A stretch of 64,000 nt of DNA from Pseudomonas parasichuanensis. Lineage in GTDB: Bacteria; Pseudomonadota; Gammaproteobacteria; Pseudomonadales; Pseudomonadaceae. The notes under the pieces were generated by a model. It worked only from the letters and a program-made list of their open reading frames with translations. It was not told the origin of the DNA and ran no database searches. Below are positions 18,558 through 28,456 of the stretch, piece after piece. The position numbers were made by a program, and so were the translations under genes. The DNA lies in assembly GCF_021601385.1 (NCBI RefSeq), contig NZ_BQHO01000005.1, positions 186,001 to 250,000 of the forward strand. Reading direction: 5' to 3'. Position 1 is the first letter of the stretch. Each line of letters starts with the position of its first letter.

Positions 18558-20114
18558 ATGAACCTGCACCCGAACCTTCGCCACAGCCTGCTGGCCAGCG
18601 CCCTGCTGCTGGCCGCAGGCCTGGCCCAGGCCGCCGCGCCGGAAATGGCCAAGGGGCTGCAACAGGCCAAGACCTACACCGTCGCCAGCGCGCCCATCGA
18701 GCCGCTGCTGATGGACCCGCCCAAGCTGCCCGACCTGTCCGGCTACACCGCCGCCGCCGTGCAGAAAAAGATCGACCGTGCGCACAAGGGCAAGGTCAGC
18801 GTGCGCCGCATGCTCCAGGAGGACACCCTCAAGGAGTTCATCGGCGGCGATAACAAGGGCGCCGAATGGGTGCGCCGCCAGCACGGCATTCCCCAGGCGA
18901 TCTTCGTCGACGACGGGCATGTCGACCTGGTGGAGCTGAGCAAGAAGGTACCCAGCCAGTACCTGCGCGAAACCGCGCCAGGCGTGTACCTGGCGCGCCT
19001 GCCAATCGTGGTCGGGCGCAAGGGCGTGCTGGAAATCGACGGCAAGGTGAAGGAGCTGCGCCTGTCCGAAGAGGGCGGCGCGTTCATCGTCAACGACGGC
19101 AAGCTGTTCGTCAGCGACACCCAGGTCACCGGCTGGCGCGAGCAGGCCAACGGCCCGGCAACCTTCCGCAAGCCCGATGAGTTTCGCCCGTTCCTGCTCA
19201 GCTGGGGCGGCACCGAGACCTACATCGTCAACAGCAAGATGGCCAGCTTCGGCTACGCCAAGTCCAAGTCGTACGGTGTGAGCATCTCGCAGTACACGCC
19301 GAACATGGCCAAGCAGATGGGCCGCCCGGAACCCACCGGCTGGATCCTGGGCTCGGAGTTCAGCGACATGTGGTACGGCTTCTACTGCTACGAGACCAGC
19401 GACTTCGTGGTCAAGGACAGCACCTACCGCGACAACATCGTCTACGGCATCGACCCGCATGACCGCTCGCACCGGCTGATCATCGCCGGCAACACGGTGT
19501 ACGGCACCAAGAAGAAGCACGGGATCATCGTTTCGCGCGAGGTCAACGACAGCTGGATCATCAACAACAAGAGCTACGACAACAAGCTCTCGGGCGTGGT
19601 GATCGACCGTAACAGCGTCAACAACCTGATCGCCTACAACGAGATCTACCGCAACCACACCGACGGCATCACCTTGTACGAAAGCGGCGACAACCTGATC
19701 TGGGGCAACAAGCTGATCAACAACCGCCGCCACGGCATCCGCGTGCGCAACAGCGTGAACATCCGCCTGTACGAGAACGTCGCCATGGCCAACGGCCTGG
19801 TGGGGGTGTACGGGCACATCAAGGACCTCTCCGACACCGACCGCGACATCGCCCTCGACCCGTTCGACACCAAGGTGTCGCTGATCGTGGTCGGCGGTGA
19901 GCTGGCGGCCAACGGCTCCGGCCCCTTGTCGATCGACTCGCCGCTGTCGGTGGAGCTGTACAAGGTGTCGATGCTGATGCCGCGCAAGGCCAACGGCATC
20001 AGCTTCAACGGTGTGCTGGGCGAGCGCCAGGACGAAATCCTCGACCTGCTGGTGCGCCAGCAGAAGGCCGTGCTGATCGACCCGGTCGAACGCCAGACCG
20101 AAATGATCGATTAA
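18558..20114 (+). CDS. algG: Poly(mannuronate) C5-epimerase AlgG
   Basis: Periplasmic right-handed beta-helix enzyme (518 aa) that converts D-mannuronate residues in the polymer to L-guluronate. The catalytic DPHD motif is present at residues about 299-302 (GIDPHDRSH). Repeated NxI/V strand patterns such as NNLIAYNEIYRNHTDG are typical of the CASH/beta-helix fold. A signal peptide covers about residues 1-25 (LLLAAGLAQAA). It also helps protect the nascent polymer from AlgL. Confidence 0.97.
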   Translation: MNLHPNLRHSLLASALLLAAGLAQAAAPEMAKGLQQAKTYTVASAPIEPLLMDPPKLPDLSGYTAAAVQKKIDRAHKGKVSVRRMLQEDTLKEFIGGDNKGAEWVRRQHGIPQAIFVDDGHVDLVELSKKVPSQYLRETAPGVYLARLPIVVGRKGVLEIDGKVKELRLSEEGGAFIVNDGKLFVSDTQVTGWREQANGPATFRKPDEFRPFLLSWGGTETYIVNSKMASFGYAKSKSYGVSISQYTPNMAKQMGRPEPTGWILGSEFSDMWYGFYCYETSDFVVKDSTYRDNIVYGIDPHDRSHRLIIAGNTVYGTKKKHGIIVSREVNDSWIINNKSYDNKLSGVVIDRNSVNNLIAYNEIYRNHTDGITLYESGDNLIWGNKLINNRRHGIRVRNSVNIRLYENVAMANGLVGVYGHIKDLSDTDRDIALDPFDTKVSLIVVGGELAANGSGPLSIDSPLSVELYKVSMLMPRKANGISFNGVLGERQDEILDLLVRQQKAVLIDPVERQTEMID

Positions 20115-20128
20115 GGAAGCCACAGACC

Positions 20129-21574
20129 ATGACCCCACACCTGATCAAACTGCTCGGCCTGTCCGCCGCCCTGCTGGCCATCAGCCAGGGCGTGCGCGCC
20201 GAAGACGTCAAGGCGCCGACCTTCAGCGCCGAACCCTGCTGCCAGCTGTGCCCCGAGGCCCATGACGCCAGCCGCTACACCACGCGCTACCAGCAGAACT
20301 TCACCACCCTGGTGCAAGCCCAGGGCGACTGGCTGTTCCGTACCCGTGAAGACCTGCGCACCGAGTTCGACACCACCGCAGCCGGCTACAAGCGCCTGCA
20401 GCAGGTGCACGACGCGTTCAAGAAGCGCGGCGTCGAACTGGTGGTGGTGTACCAGCCCACCCGTGGCCTGGTGAACCGCAACATGCTCAAGCCCGAAGAG
20501 AAAGCCGCGTTCAATTATCAGAAGGCCCTGCACAACTACCAGGCCATGCTCGCCCGCTTCAGCAAGATGGGCTACAACGTGCCCGACCTGTCGCCGCTGA
20601 CCAACGAGCAGCTGGCCGCGGCCGACCAGGGCAAGGACTTCTACTTCCGTGGCGACCAGCACTGGACGCCCTACGGTGCCGAGCGCGCAGCGAAGATCGT
20701 GGCCGACACCGTGCACCACATGCCGGCCTTCGAAGGCATCCCGCGCAAGGAATTCGAAACCAGGAAGTCCGGGCGCATGGGCAAGACCGGCACCCTGCAC
20801 AACGTCGCCGGCCAGCTCTGCGGCAGCAGCTACGCGGTGCAGTACATGGACCAGTTCGCCACCGAGCCCAAGGGCGGCGCCAGCGGCGGCGACGACCTGT
20901 TCGGTGATTCGGGCAACGCGCAGATCACCCTGGTGGGCACCAGCCACAGCGGCAAGAACTACAACTTCTCGGGCTTTTTGGAACAGTACATCGGCGCCGA
21001 CGTGCTCAACGTCGCCTTCCCCGGCGGTGGCCTGGAAGGCTCGATGATCCAGTACCTGGGCAGCGAGGAATTCCAGAAGAACCCGCCGAAGATCCTGATC
21101 TGGGAGTTCTCCCCGCTGTACCGCCTGGACCAGGAAACCATCTGGCGGCAGATCCTCGGCCTGCTCGACGACGGCTGCGACGACCGCCCTGCGCAGATGA
21201 GCGCCAGCGCCACCCTCAAGCCCGGCAAGAACGAGCTGATGGTCAATGGCAAGAATGGCGTGATCAAGGACCTGGTCAACCGCAACCACCAGCTCGACAT
21301 CAAGTTCGAGGACAGCTCGGTGAAAGTGCTGCAGGCCACCCTGTGGTACCTCAACGGCCGCCACGAGGACATCAAGATCGAGAAGCCCGAGACCTCCGAC
21401 ACCGACGGGCGCTTCGTCTTCCAGATGCGCGAGGACGAAGACTGGGCAGGCCAGAACCTGCTCGCTTTGGAGGTACAAGGGCCAGAAAGCGGTACGCAGA
21501 AAGTCGAAGCCAAACTCTGCAAACGCAACAACTTCGCCAGCAACGCGCAGCACACCGCGCAAGCTGGCCAGTGA
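20129..21574 (+). CDS. algX: Alginate O-acetyltransferase AlgX
   Basis: Periplasmic SGNH-like acetyltransferase with a C-terminal carbohydrate-binding module (481 aa); it attaches acetyl groups to mannuronate in the polymer. Catalytic features are the [11 protein letters not shown] segment near residue 175 (Asp-His) and [12 protein letters not shown] near residue 271 (nucleophile Ser). Signal peptide about residues 1-24. It works with AlgJ, AlgI and AlgF encoded further on, and bridges AlgK and MucD in P. aeruginosa. Confidence 0.96.
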   Translation: MTPHLIKLLGLSAALLAISQGVRAEDVKAPTFSAEPCCQLCPEAHDASRYTTRYQQNFTTLVQAQGDWLFRTREDLRTEFDTTAAGYKRLQQVHDAFKKRGVELVVVYQPTRGLVNRNMLKPEEKAAFNYQKALHNYQAMLARFSKMGYNVPDLSPLTNEQLAAADQGKDFYFRGDQHWTPYGAERAAKIVADTVHHMPAFEGIPRKEFETRKSGRMGKTGTLHNVAGQLCGSSYAVQYMDQFATEPKGGASGGDDLFGDSGNAQITLVGTSHSGKNYNFSGFLEQYIGADVLNVAFPGGGLEGSMIQYLGSEEFQKNPPKILIWEFSPLYRLDQETIWRQILGLLDDGCDDRPAQMSASATLKPGKNELMVNGKNGVIKDLVNRNHQLDIKFEDSSVKVLQATLWYLNGRHEDIKIEKPETSDTDGRFVFQMREDEDWAGQNLLALEVQGPESGTQKVEAKLCKRNNFASNAQHTAQAGQ

Positions 21575-21581
21575 GGCGACC

Positions 21582-22688
21582 ATGACATCCATCAGCCACA
21601 AGACTGCACCCGCCCTGCTCGCCCTCGCCCTGTTCGGCGGTGCGGCGCAGGCCGCGCTGGTACCGCCCCAGGGGTACTACGAGGGCATCGAGAAGCTCAA
21701 GACCGGCGACGGTAACTTCCGCTGCGAGGCGGCGCCCAGGCCCTACACCGGCTCGCTGCAGTTTCGCAGCAAGTACGAGGGCTCCGACAAGGCCCGGGCG
21801 ACGCTCAATGTCGCCTCGGAGAAAGCCTTCCGTGACTCGACCAAGGACATCACCACCCTCGAGAAGGGCGTGAGCAAGATGATCGGCCAGTACATGCGCG
21901 ACGGCCGCCCGGCCCAGCTCGACTGCGCTTTGGACTGGCTCGGCACCTGGGCCCGCGCCGACGCGCTGATGTCCACCGACTACAACCACACCGGCAAGTC
22001 CATGCGCAAATGGGCGCTGGGCAGCATGAGCGGTTCGTGGCTGCGCCTGAAGTTCTCCAACTCGCAGCCGTTGGCCGCGCACCAGGCCGAGGCCGAAGCC
22101 ATCGAAAAATGGCTGGGCCGCCTGGCCTCGCAAACCGTGCGCGACTGGAGCGACCTGCCGCTGGAAAAGATCAACAACCACAGCTACTGGGCGGCCTGGT
22201 CGGTGATGGCCACCGCCGTGGCCACCGACCGCCGCGACCTGTTCGACTGGGCGGTGAAGGAATACCGGGTCGGCGCCAACCAGGTCGATGCCCAGGGCTT
22301 CTTGCCCAACGAGCTCAAGCGCAAGCAGCGTGCCCTGGCCTACCACAACTACGCCCTGCCACCGCTGGCGATGATCGCCAGCTTCGCCCAGGCCAATGGC
22401 GTGGATGTGCGCGGCGAGAACAACAACGCCCTGCGCCGCCTGGGCGAGAAGGTGCTGAACGGCTCGAAAGACCCCAGCGCGTTCAAGACCCGCAACGGCG
22501 AGAAGCAGGACATGGGCGACCTGAAGATCGACAGCAAGTACGCCTGGCTCGAACCCTGGTGCCAGCTGTACCGCTGCGACGCCGACACCCTCAAGCGCAA
22601 GCACGGCATGCAGCCGTTCAACAGCTTCAGGCTGGGGGGGGATGTAACGCGGGTCTACGACCCGAGTGCGGAACAGAAAAAGAAGTAA
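21582..22688 (+). CDS. algL: Poly(mannuronate) lyase AlgL
   Basis: Periplasmic alginate lyase of family PL5 (368 aa), which clears polymer that has gone astray in the periplasm. The alpha/alpha-barrel signature NNHSYWAAW is at about residues 196-204; a signal peptide ends near residue 24 (AAQAALVPP). The start lies seven bases after the algX stop. It is followed by the largest gap in the operon, which holds a REP pair. Confidence 0.97.
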   Translation: MTSISHKTAPALLALALFGGAAQAALVPPQGYYEGIEKLKTGDGNFRCEAAPRPYTGSLQFRSKYEGSDKARATLNVASEKAFRDSTKDITTLEKGVSKMIGQYMRDGRPAQLDCALDWLGTWARADALMSTDYNHTGKSMRKWALGSMSGSWLRLKFSNSQPLAAHQAEAEAIEKWLGRLASQTVRDWSDLPLEKINNHSYWAAWSVMATAVATDRRDLFDWAVKEYRVGANQVDAQGFLPNELKRKQRALAYHNYALPPLAMIASFAQANGVDVRGENNNALRRLGEKVLNGSKDPSAFKTRNGEKQDMGDLKIDSKYAWLEPWCQLYRCDADTLKRKHGMQPFNSFRLGGDVTRVYDPSAEQKKK

Positions 22689-22712
22689 CGCAAGACCCGA
22701 TGACCCGAGAAC

Positions 22713-22803
22713 CCTGTGGGAGCGGGCTTGCCCGCGAATGTGATCGATCTGGCAACGCTGCTGCTGCGGCTGACGCCTTAGCGGGCAAGCCCGCTCCCAC
22801 AGG
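22713..22803. repeat. Inverted REP pair between algL and algI
   Basis: CTGTGGGAGCGGGCTTGCCC and its inverted copy GCGGGCAAGCCCGCTCCCAC are about 45 bases apart, inside the alginate operon. In mRNA this stem could protect the upstream algD-L part and lower readthrough into the acetylation genes. Confidence 0.92.
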
Positions 22804-22902
22804 GATCGCATGGCCGTCGATAACTAGGTGACCTTCCACATGCGTGTGGGGGGTTTGGGGGGCGCTGTGCCCCAGGTGCTGTGCATAACTAGGAGAACCG
22901 GG

Positions 22903-24360
22903 ATGGTCTTCTCGTCCAACGTGTTCCTGTTCCTGTTCCTGCCGGTCTTCCTCGGCTTGTACTACGTGAGCGGGAACCGCTATCGCAACCTGCTGCTGCT
23001 GGTTGCCAGCTACATCTTCTACGCCTGGTGGCGGGTGGACTTCCTCGCCCTGTTCGCCGGCGTCACCCTGTGGAACTACTGGATCGGCCTGAAGGTGGGC
23101 GCCGCCGGCGTGCGCACCAAGCCCGCCCAGCGCTGGCTGCTGCTGGGCGTTGGAGTCGACCTGTGCATCCTCGGCTACTTCAAGTACGCCAACTTCGGGG
23201 TGGACAGCCTCAACGCGATCATGACCTCGATGGGCCTGGAGCCGTTCATCCTCACCCACGTGCTGCTGCCGATCGGTATCTCGTTCTACATCTTCGAGTC
23301 GATCAGCTACATCATCGACGTGTACCGCGGCGACACTCCGGCCACCCGCAACCTGATCGACTTCGCAGCGTTCGTGGCGATCTTCCCGCACCTGATCGCC
23401 GGCCCCGTGCTGCGCTTCAAGGACCTGGTCGACCAGTTCAACAACCGCACCCACACCCTGGACAAGTTCTCCGAAGGCTGCACCCGCTTCATGCAGGGCT
23501 TCATCAAGAAGGTGTTCATCGCCGACACCCTGGCGGTGGTCGCCGACCACTGCTTCGCCCTGCAGAACCCCACCACCGGTGATGCCTGGCTCGGCGCCCT
23601 GGCCTACACCGCGCAGCTGTACTTCGACTTCAGCGGCTACAGCGACATGGCCATCGGCCTGGGCCTGATGATGGGCTTCCGTTTCATGGAGAACTTCAAG
23701 CAGCCCTACATCAGCCAGTCGATCACCGAGTTCTGGCGCCGTTGGCACATCAGCCTGTCCACCTGGCTGCGCGACTACCTGTACATCACCCTGGGCGGCA
23801 ACCGCAAAGGCACCTTCAACACCTACCGCAACCTGTTCCTGACCATGCTGCTGGGCGGGCTGTGGCACGGCGCCAACTTCACCTACATCATCTGGGGCGC
23901 CTGGCACGGCCTGTGGCTGGCCATCGAACGCGCACTGGGGCTGGACACCAACCCGCAGCGCTTCAACCCGGTGAAATGGGCCTTCACCTTCCTGCTGGTG
24001 GTGGTCGGCTGGGTGATCTTCCGCGCCGAGAACCTGCATGTGGCCGCCCGCATGTACGGCGCCATGTTCAGCTTCGGCGACTGGCAACTGTCGGAACTCA
24101 ACAGCGCCCAACTCACCGGCCTGCAGGTGGCAACCCTGATCGTGGCCTACCTGAGCCTGGCGTTCTTCGGCCTGCGCGACTTCTACCGCAATGCCAAGCC
24201 CACCCCCATCACCACCCCGGTGCAGATCAACGCCGACGGTTCGGTGGGCCTGGACTGGACGCGGATCATGACCCGCGCCCTGGTGCTGCTGCTGTTCATC
24301 GCCTCGGTGCTCAAGCTCTCGGCGCAGAGCTACTCACCGTTCCTGTACTTCCAGTTCTGA
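22903..24360 (+). CDS. algI: Alginate O-acetylase membrane protein AlgI (MBOAT)
   Basis: Multi-pass inner-membrane MBOAT protein (485 aa) thought to pass acetyl groups from a cytosolic donor across the membrane for AlgJ/AlgX. MBOAT hallmarks are FWRRWHISLSTWLRDYLY near residues 280-297 and the second histidine region GLWHGANFTYIIWGAWHG near 318-335. The ATG at 22903 follows AGGAGAA at 22891-22897 and gives the family opening MVFSSNVFLFLFLP; a longer in-frame extension upstream is unsupported. Confidence 0.97.
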   Translation: MVFSSNVFLFLFLPVFLGLYYVSGNRYRNLLLLVASYIFYAWWRVDFLALFAGVTLWNYWIGLKVGAAGVRTKPAQRWLLLGVGVDLCILGYFKYANFGVDSLNAIMTSMGLEPFILTHVLLPIGISFYIFESISYIIDVYRGDTPATRNLIDFAAFVAIFPHLIAGPVLRFKDLVDQFNNRTHTLDKFSEGCTRFMQGFIKKVFIADTLAVVADHCFALQNPTTGDAWLGALAYTAQLYFDFSGYSDMAIGLGLMMGFRFMENFKQPYISQSITEFWRRWHISLSTWLRDYLYITLGGNRKGTFNTYRNLFLTMLLGGLWHGANFTYIIWGAWHGLWLAIERALGLDTNPQRFNPVKWAFTFLLVVVGWVIFRAENLHVAARMYGAMFSFGDWQLSELNSAQLTGLQVATLIVAYLSLAFFGLRDFYRNAKPTPITTPVQINADGSVGLDWTRIMTRALVLLLFIASVLKLSAQSYSPFLYFQF

Positions 24361-24370
24361 GGCCCGACAC

Positions 24371-25531
24371 ATGAACCGGACACTTCGCATCACTTATTCC
24401 CTGTCATTCATGGGCCTGCTGGTCGGGCTGGGCGCCTGGTCGGTCGGCGGGCTGGACAGCTTCACCCGCACCGGGCAGATGACCCTGCTCGACGGCAAGC
24501 TGGCCAAGGCCGCCGAAACCCATTACGACGAGCAGTTCCCGATCAAGCGCCTGGGCACCAACCTGTGGGCCGCGCTGGACTACAAGTTGTTCAACGAAGG
24601 CCGCCCCGGCGTGGTGCTGGGCCGCGACCAGTGGTTGTTCAGCGACGAGGAATTCAAACCCACCGTCGCCGCGCAGCAGCAGATGCAGGACAACCTGGCG
24701 CTGGTGCGCGGCATCCGCGACACCTTGCAGCGCCAGGGCGTGCAACTGGTGCTGGCGATCGTCCCGGCCAAGGCCCGGCTGTATTCCGAGTACCTCGGCA
24801 AACAGGCGCCGGCCAGCCTGCACGACGAGCTGTTCAACCAGTTCCACGCCCAGGCACGCCAGGCCAATGTGTTCGCCCCCGACCTGCTGGCGCCGCTGGA
24901 GCAAGCCAAGGCCCGTGGCCAGGTGTTCCTGCGCACCGACACCCATTGGACGCCGATGGGCGCCGAGGTGGTCGCCCAGTCCCTGGCCGAAGCCGTCAAC
25001 CGCCAAGGCCTGCTCACTGGCGAGCCGCAGGCCTACATCACCGAGGCCGGCGCCAGCGCGCCGTACAAGGGCGATCTGACCAACTTCCTGCCGCTGGACC
25101 CGCTGTTCAGCAACCTGCTGCCCACCCCGGACACCCTGCAGCAACGCAAGACCCACCCGGTGCAGGCCGAAGGTGAAAGCGGCGACGACGCGCTGTTCGA
25201 CGACAGCCGCATCCCGGTGGCGCTGGTGGGCACCAGCTACAGCGCCAACCCGCACTGGAACTTCCTCGGCGCGCTGCAGCAGGCCCTGCGCAGCGACGTC
25301 GCCAACTACGCCGAAGACGGCCACGGCCCGCTGCTGCCGATGCTCAAGTACCTGCAAAGCGACGCCTTCAAGAACGCCCCGCCACAGGTGGTGGTGTGGG
25401 AATTCCCCGAACGCTATCTGCCAATGAAGAACGACCTCAGCAGCTTCGACCCACAGTGGATCGCGCAGCTGAAGAACTCCCGCAAATCCGAAGAAAACCT
25501 GGCCTTGTCGTCCAACCGGACGGACCACTGA
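24371..25531 (+). CDS. algJ: Alginate O-acetyltransferase AlgJ
   Basis: Periplasmic, membrane-anchored SGNH-type acetyltransferase (386 aa) and AlgX homologue. An uncleaved N-terminal hydrophobic segment is at about residues 10-27. Catalytic segments are RTDTHWTPMGAEV near residue 187 and VGTSYSANPHWNF near 286. It starts ten bases after algI and belongs to the algI-J-F acetylation block. Confidence 0.96.
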   Translation: MNRTLRITYSLSFMGLLVGLGAWSVGGLDSFTRTGQMTLLDGKLAKAAETHYDEQFPIKRLGTNLWAALDYKLFNEGRPGVVLGRDQWLFSDEEFKPTVAAQQQMQDNLALVRGIRDTLQRQGVQLVLAIVPAKARLYSEYLGKQAPASLHDELFNQFHAQARQANVFAPDLLAPLEQAKARGQVFLRTDTHWTPMGAEVVAQSLAEAVNRQGLLTGEPQAYITEAGASAPYKGDLTNFLPLDPLFSNLLPTPDTLQQRKTHPVQAEGESGDDALFDDSRIPVALVGTSYSANPHWNFLGALQQALRSDVANYAEDGHGPLLPMLKYLQSDAFKNAPPQVVVWEFPERYLPMKNDLSSFDPQWIAQLKNSRKSEENLALSSNRTDH

Positions 25532-25548
25532 AAGAGAGGAACACGCAC

Positions 25549-26196
25549 ATGACTAGCAAAACCAAAATTGCCAAAGCCCTCACCCTCGCAGCCGGCCTGA
25601 CCCTGGCTTCGATGCACGCCTTCGCCGGCGCCGACGCCGCCCTCTACGGCCCGAGCGCGCCCAAGGGCTCGACCTTCGTGCGCCTGTACAACGCCGCAAG
25701 CAGCCCCACCGCCGCGAGCGTGGGCAACACCCAGATCAAGCAGGTCGGCGCCCAGGCCAGCAGCGACTTCAGCTTCCTGCCCGGCGGCGACTACACCGCC
25801 CAGGTCGGCGGCAAGAGCGTCCCGGTGAAACTGGCCTCGGACAAGTACTACACCCTGGTCAATAACGCAGGCGGCAACCCACAGCTGATCGAAGAACCAC
25901 CGTTCAAGAACAAGCAGAAAGCCCTGGTGCGCGTGCAAAACCTCAGCGACCAGCAACTGACCCTGAAAACCGCCGACGGCAAGACCGAAGTGGTCAAGCC
26001 GGTGGCCGCCAAGGGCCGTGGCGAGCGCGAGATCAACCCGGTCAAGGTCAACCTCGCGCTGTATGCAGGCGACAAGAAAGTCGGCGATGTCAAACCCGTC
26101 GCCCTGGAGCGCGGCGAAGCCGCCGTGCTGTACGTCACCGGCTCCGGCAGCAGCCTGTCGCCGGTCTGGGTCACCCGCCCAGTGTCCACCAACTGA
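25549..26196 (+). CDS. algF: Alginate O-acetylation adaptor AlgF
   Basis: Periplasmic protein of 215 aa needed for alginate acetylation; no catalytic motif is evident, and it probably links AlgJ and AlgX. Signal peptide about residues 1-26 (LASMHAFAGADA), then two small beta-rich domains, the first with STFVRLYNAAS. ATG 25549 follows AGAGAGGAA and gives the clean signal sequence. Confidence 0.96.
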   Translation: MTSKTKIAKALTLAAGLTLASMHAFAGADAALYGPSAPKGSTFVRLYNAASSPTAASVGNTQIKQVGAQASSDFSFLPGGDYTAQVGGKSVPVKLASDKYYTLVNNAGGNPQLIEEPPFKNKQKALVRVQNLSDQQLTLKTADGKTEVVKPVAAKGRGEREINPVKVNLALYAGDKKVGDVKPVALERGEAAVLYVTGSGSSLSPVWVTRPVSTN

Positions 26197-26231
26197 TCCC
26201 TGCCTCTTAACGACCTTATTGGAGAAACAAC

Positions 26232-27686
26232 ATGATCCCGGTAATTCTTTCTGGTGGTAGCGGTTCGCGTCTGTGGCCTCTGTCGCGCAAGCAGTTCCCC
26301 AAGCAGTTCCTGGCCCTGACCGGCGAGCACACGCTGTTCCAGCAGACCATCCAGCGCCTGGTGTTCGACGGCATGGACAGCCCCATCGTGGTCTGCAACA
26401 AGGACCACAAGTTCATCGTCCAGGAGCAGCTGGCTGCACTGAAACTGGAAACCCAGGCCATCCTCATGGAGCCCTTCGGCCGCAACACCGCCCCCGCGGT
26501 GGCGATGACCGCCATGAAGCTGGTCAACGAAGGCCGTGACGAGTTGATGCTGGTGCTGCCGGCCGACCACGTGATCGAGGACCAGAAGGCCCTGCAACGC
26601 GCCCTGGCCCTGGCCACCGTGGCCGCCGAGCGCGGCGAGATGGTGCTGTTCGGCGTGCCGGCGACCAAGCCCGAGACCGGCTACGGCTACATCCGCTCCA
26701 GCCAGGACGCGCTGCTGCCCGAAGGCGTGGCGCGGGTGGCGCAGTTCGTCGAGAAGCCCGACGAGAAACGCGCCGGCGAATTCGTCCGTGCCGGTGGCTA
26801 CTTCTGGAACAGCGGCATGTTCCTGTTCCGCGCCAGCCGCTTCCTCGAAGAGCTGAAGAAACACGACCCGGACATCTACGACACCTGCCTGCTGGCCCTG
26901 GAACGCAGCGACGAAGAGGCCGATGTGCTGAGCATCGACGAAGCCACCTTCGCCTGCTGCCCGGACAACTCCATCGACTACGCGGTGATGGAGAAGACCC
27001 AGCGCGCCTGCGTGGTGCCACTGTCGGCCGGCTGGAGCGACGTGGGCTGCTGGTCGTCGCTGTGGGATGTGCACGAGAAAGACGACAACGGCAACGTCAC
27101 CAAGGGCGATGTGGTGGTGCAGGACAGCCATAACTGCATGATCCACGGCAACGGCAAGCTGGTGTCGGTGATCGGCCTTGAGAACATCGTGGTGGTGGAA
27201 ACCAAGGACGCCATGATGATTGCCCACAAGGACAAGGTCCAAGGCGTCAAGCAGCTGGTCAACACCCTCGACGCGCAAGGCCGGACCGAGACCCAGAACC
27301 ACCTCGAGGTGTACCGCCCGTGGGGCTCGTACGACTCGGTGGACATGGGCGGGCGCTTCCAGGTCAAGCACATCACCGTCAAGCCGGGCGCCGCCCTGTC
27401 GCTGCAGATGCACCACCACCGTGCCGAGCACTGGATCGTGGTGTCCGGCACCGCCGAGGTGACCTGTGACGAGAACGTGTTCCTGCTGACCGAGAACCAG
27501 TCCACCTACATCCCGATCGCCTCGGTGCACCGCCTGCGCAACCCGGGCAAGATCCCGCTGGAGATCATCGAAGTGCAGTCCGGGAGCTACCTGGGCGAGG
27601 ATGATATCGAGCGCTTCGAGGATGTGTATGGGCGTACTTCCACGCCGGTCGAACGCGGGGTTTCGGTGAAGACCATCGCGCAGTAA
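26232..27686 (+). CDS. algA: Mannose-1-phosphate guanylyltransferase/mannose-6-phosphate isomerase AlgA
   Basis: Bifunctional cytosolic enzyme (484 aa): the C-terminal isomerase makes mannose-6-phosphate and the N-terminal domain forms GDP-mannose from mannose-1-phosphate. The nucleotidyltransferase signature GGSGSRLWPLSRKQFPKQF is at residues about 8-26 and WSDVGCWSSLW near 268. The cupin isomerase domain has LQMHHHRAEHWIVVSG near 392-407. It closes the alginate operon; the intervening phosphomannomutase AlgC is not in the window. Confidence 0.98.
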   Translation: MIPVILSGGSGSRLWPLSRKQFPKQFLALTGEHTLFQQTIQRLVFDGMDSPIVVCNKDHKFIVQEQLAALKLETQAILMEPFGRNTAPAVAMTAMKLVNEGRDELMLVLPADHVIEDQKALQRALALATVAAERGEMVLFGVPATKPETGYGYIRSSQDALLPEGVARVAQFVEKPDEKRAGEFVRAGGYFWNSGMFLFRASRFLEELKKHDPDIYDTCLLALERSDEEADVLSIDEATFACCPDNSIDYAVMEKTQRACVVPLSAGWSDVGCWSSLWDVHEKDDNGNVTKGDVVVQDSHNCMIHGNGKLVSVIGLENIVVVETKDAMMIAHKDKVQGVKQLVNTLDAQGRTETQNHLEVYRPWGSYDSVDMGGRFQVKHITVKPGAALSLQMHHHRAEHWIVVSGTAEVTCDENVFLLTENQSTYIPIASVHRLRNPGKIPLEIIEVQSGSYLGEDDIERFEDVYGRTSTPVERGVSVKTIAQ

Positions 27687-27721
27687 CAACTGCGAGCTTC
27701 AAGCAATAAGCGGCAAGAAGA

Positions 27722-27775
27722 AGCGAAACGGTGATGAGTCGAGCATTCTGACTCACCACCGTTTCGCTTTTTTCT
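27722..27775 (+). terminator. Strong intrinsic terminator of the alginate operon
   Basis: AGCGAAACGGTG pairs with CACCGTTTCGCT, with an inner GAGTC...GACTC stem, and is followed by TTTTTTC, 45 bases after the algA stop. The surrounding CTTCAAGC and GCTTGAAGCTTGCAG sequences form an additional short dispersed repeat. Confidence 0.92.
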
Positions 27776-27840
27776 TGTGGCTTGCAGCTTGAAGCTTGCA
27801 GCTCCAAGATGTTGGAACCCTCGAACGGAATCTGGACACC

Positions 27841-28305
27841 ATGATCATCGGCGCCCTGCTCGTCCTCACCTGGCTGGTCCTGCTGCTGCGCTACCCGGCC
27901 AAGGCGTTGCCGATCTCCCTGGCGGCCGTGTGCGGCCTGGGGCTGGTGGCGCTGGGCGTCGCCTGGCAGGACAGCCGCGAAGCGTCGCAACTGGCGCGCC
28001 TGGACCTGCGCCTGAGCTACGCCCCCGATCAATGCCCGGCCGACCGCGCCCTGCAGGTGCGCATGAAGAACGGCAACGAAGTCCCCTTGTCAGAACTGCG
28101 CTGGCGCGTCGGTGCCTATGCGCCGGGCGATACCGTGAACCTGGCTGAGAACACCTATGCCGCCCCGCGCTATCGTGGCCCGGGCGAATTGCAGCCCGGT
28201 GCCGAGTGGAGCGATTGCCTGCCGTTGCCGCCGCTGCGCTCGGGGTATCGGCCACAGACCCTGGAGTTTCGTGCCGAGCATCTGCAAGGTACATTCGCCA
28301 ATTGA
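27841..28305 (+). CDS. Small membrane-anchored conserved protein of unknown function
   Basis: Not assigned to a characterised family. The 154-aa product has two hydrophobic helices at the N-terminus (residues about 2-16 and 22-40, with RYPAK between), then a soluble domain of about 110 residues with two cysteines (APDQCPA and SDCLPLPP) that could form a disulfide in the periplasm. ATG 27841 puts the helix at the very start; a site 45 bases upstream would prefix it with 15 polar residues. It follows the alginate terminator and precedes a REP pair, so it is probably monocistronic. A link to alginate is not shown. Confidence 0.7.
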   Translation: MIIGALLVLTWLVLLLRYPAKALPISLAAVCGLGLVALGVAWQDSREASQLARLDLRLSYAPDQCPADRALQVRMKNGNEVPLSELRWRVGAYAPGDTVNLAENTYAAPRYRGPGELQPGAEWSDCLPLPPLRSGYRPQTLEFRAEHLQGTFAN

Positions 28306-28317
28306 TTCTGCTTCCTG

Positions 28318-28418
28318 CACCGGCCTCTTCGCGGGCAGCCCGCTCCCACAGGATCTGCGCGCTCCGCAAAATCAGCGCGGTACCTGGGGGAGCGGGCTTG
28401 CCCGCGAAGAGGCCGGTG
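28318..28418. repeat. Inverted REP pair
   Basis: CTTCGCGGGCAGCCCGCTCC and GGAGCGGGCTTGCCCGCGAAG face each other, with outer CACCGGCCT/AGGCCGGTG pairing. The left core lacks one A compared with the consensus. Located just after the stop of the small membrane protein. Confidence 0.9.
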
Positions 28419-28456
28419 CAGATAACATCAAACCCTTCAGCTAACAGGCCCGCCCC

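Noticed and set aside
22713-22803. REP hairpins as small-RNA genes or rho-independent terminators
   Set aside because: Stems are not followed by T runs and match the dispersed repeat family; they were recorded as repeats instead.
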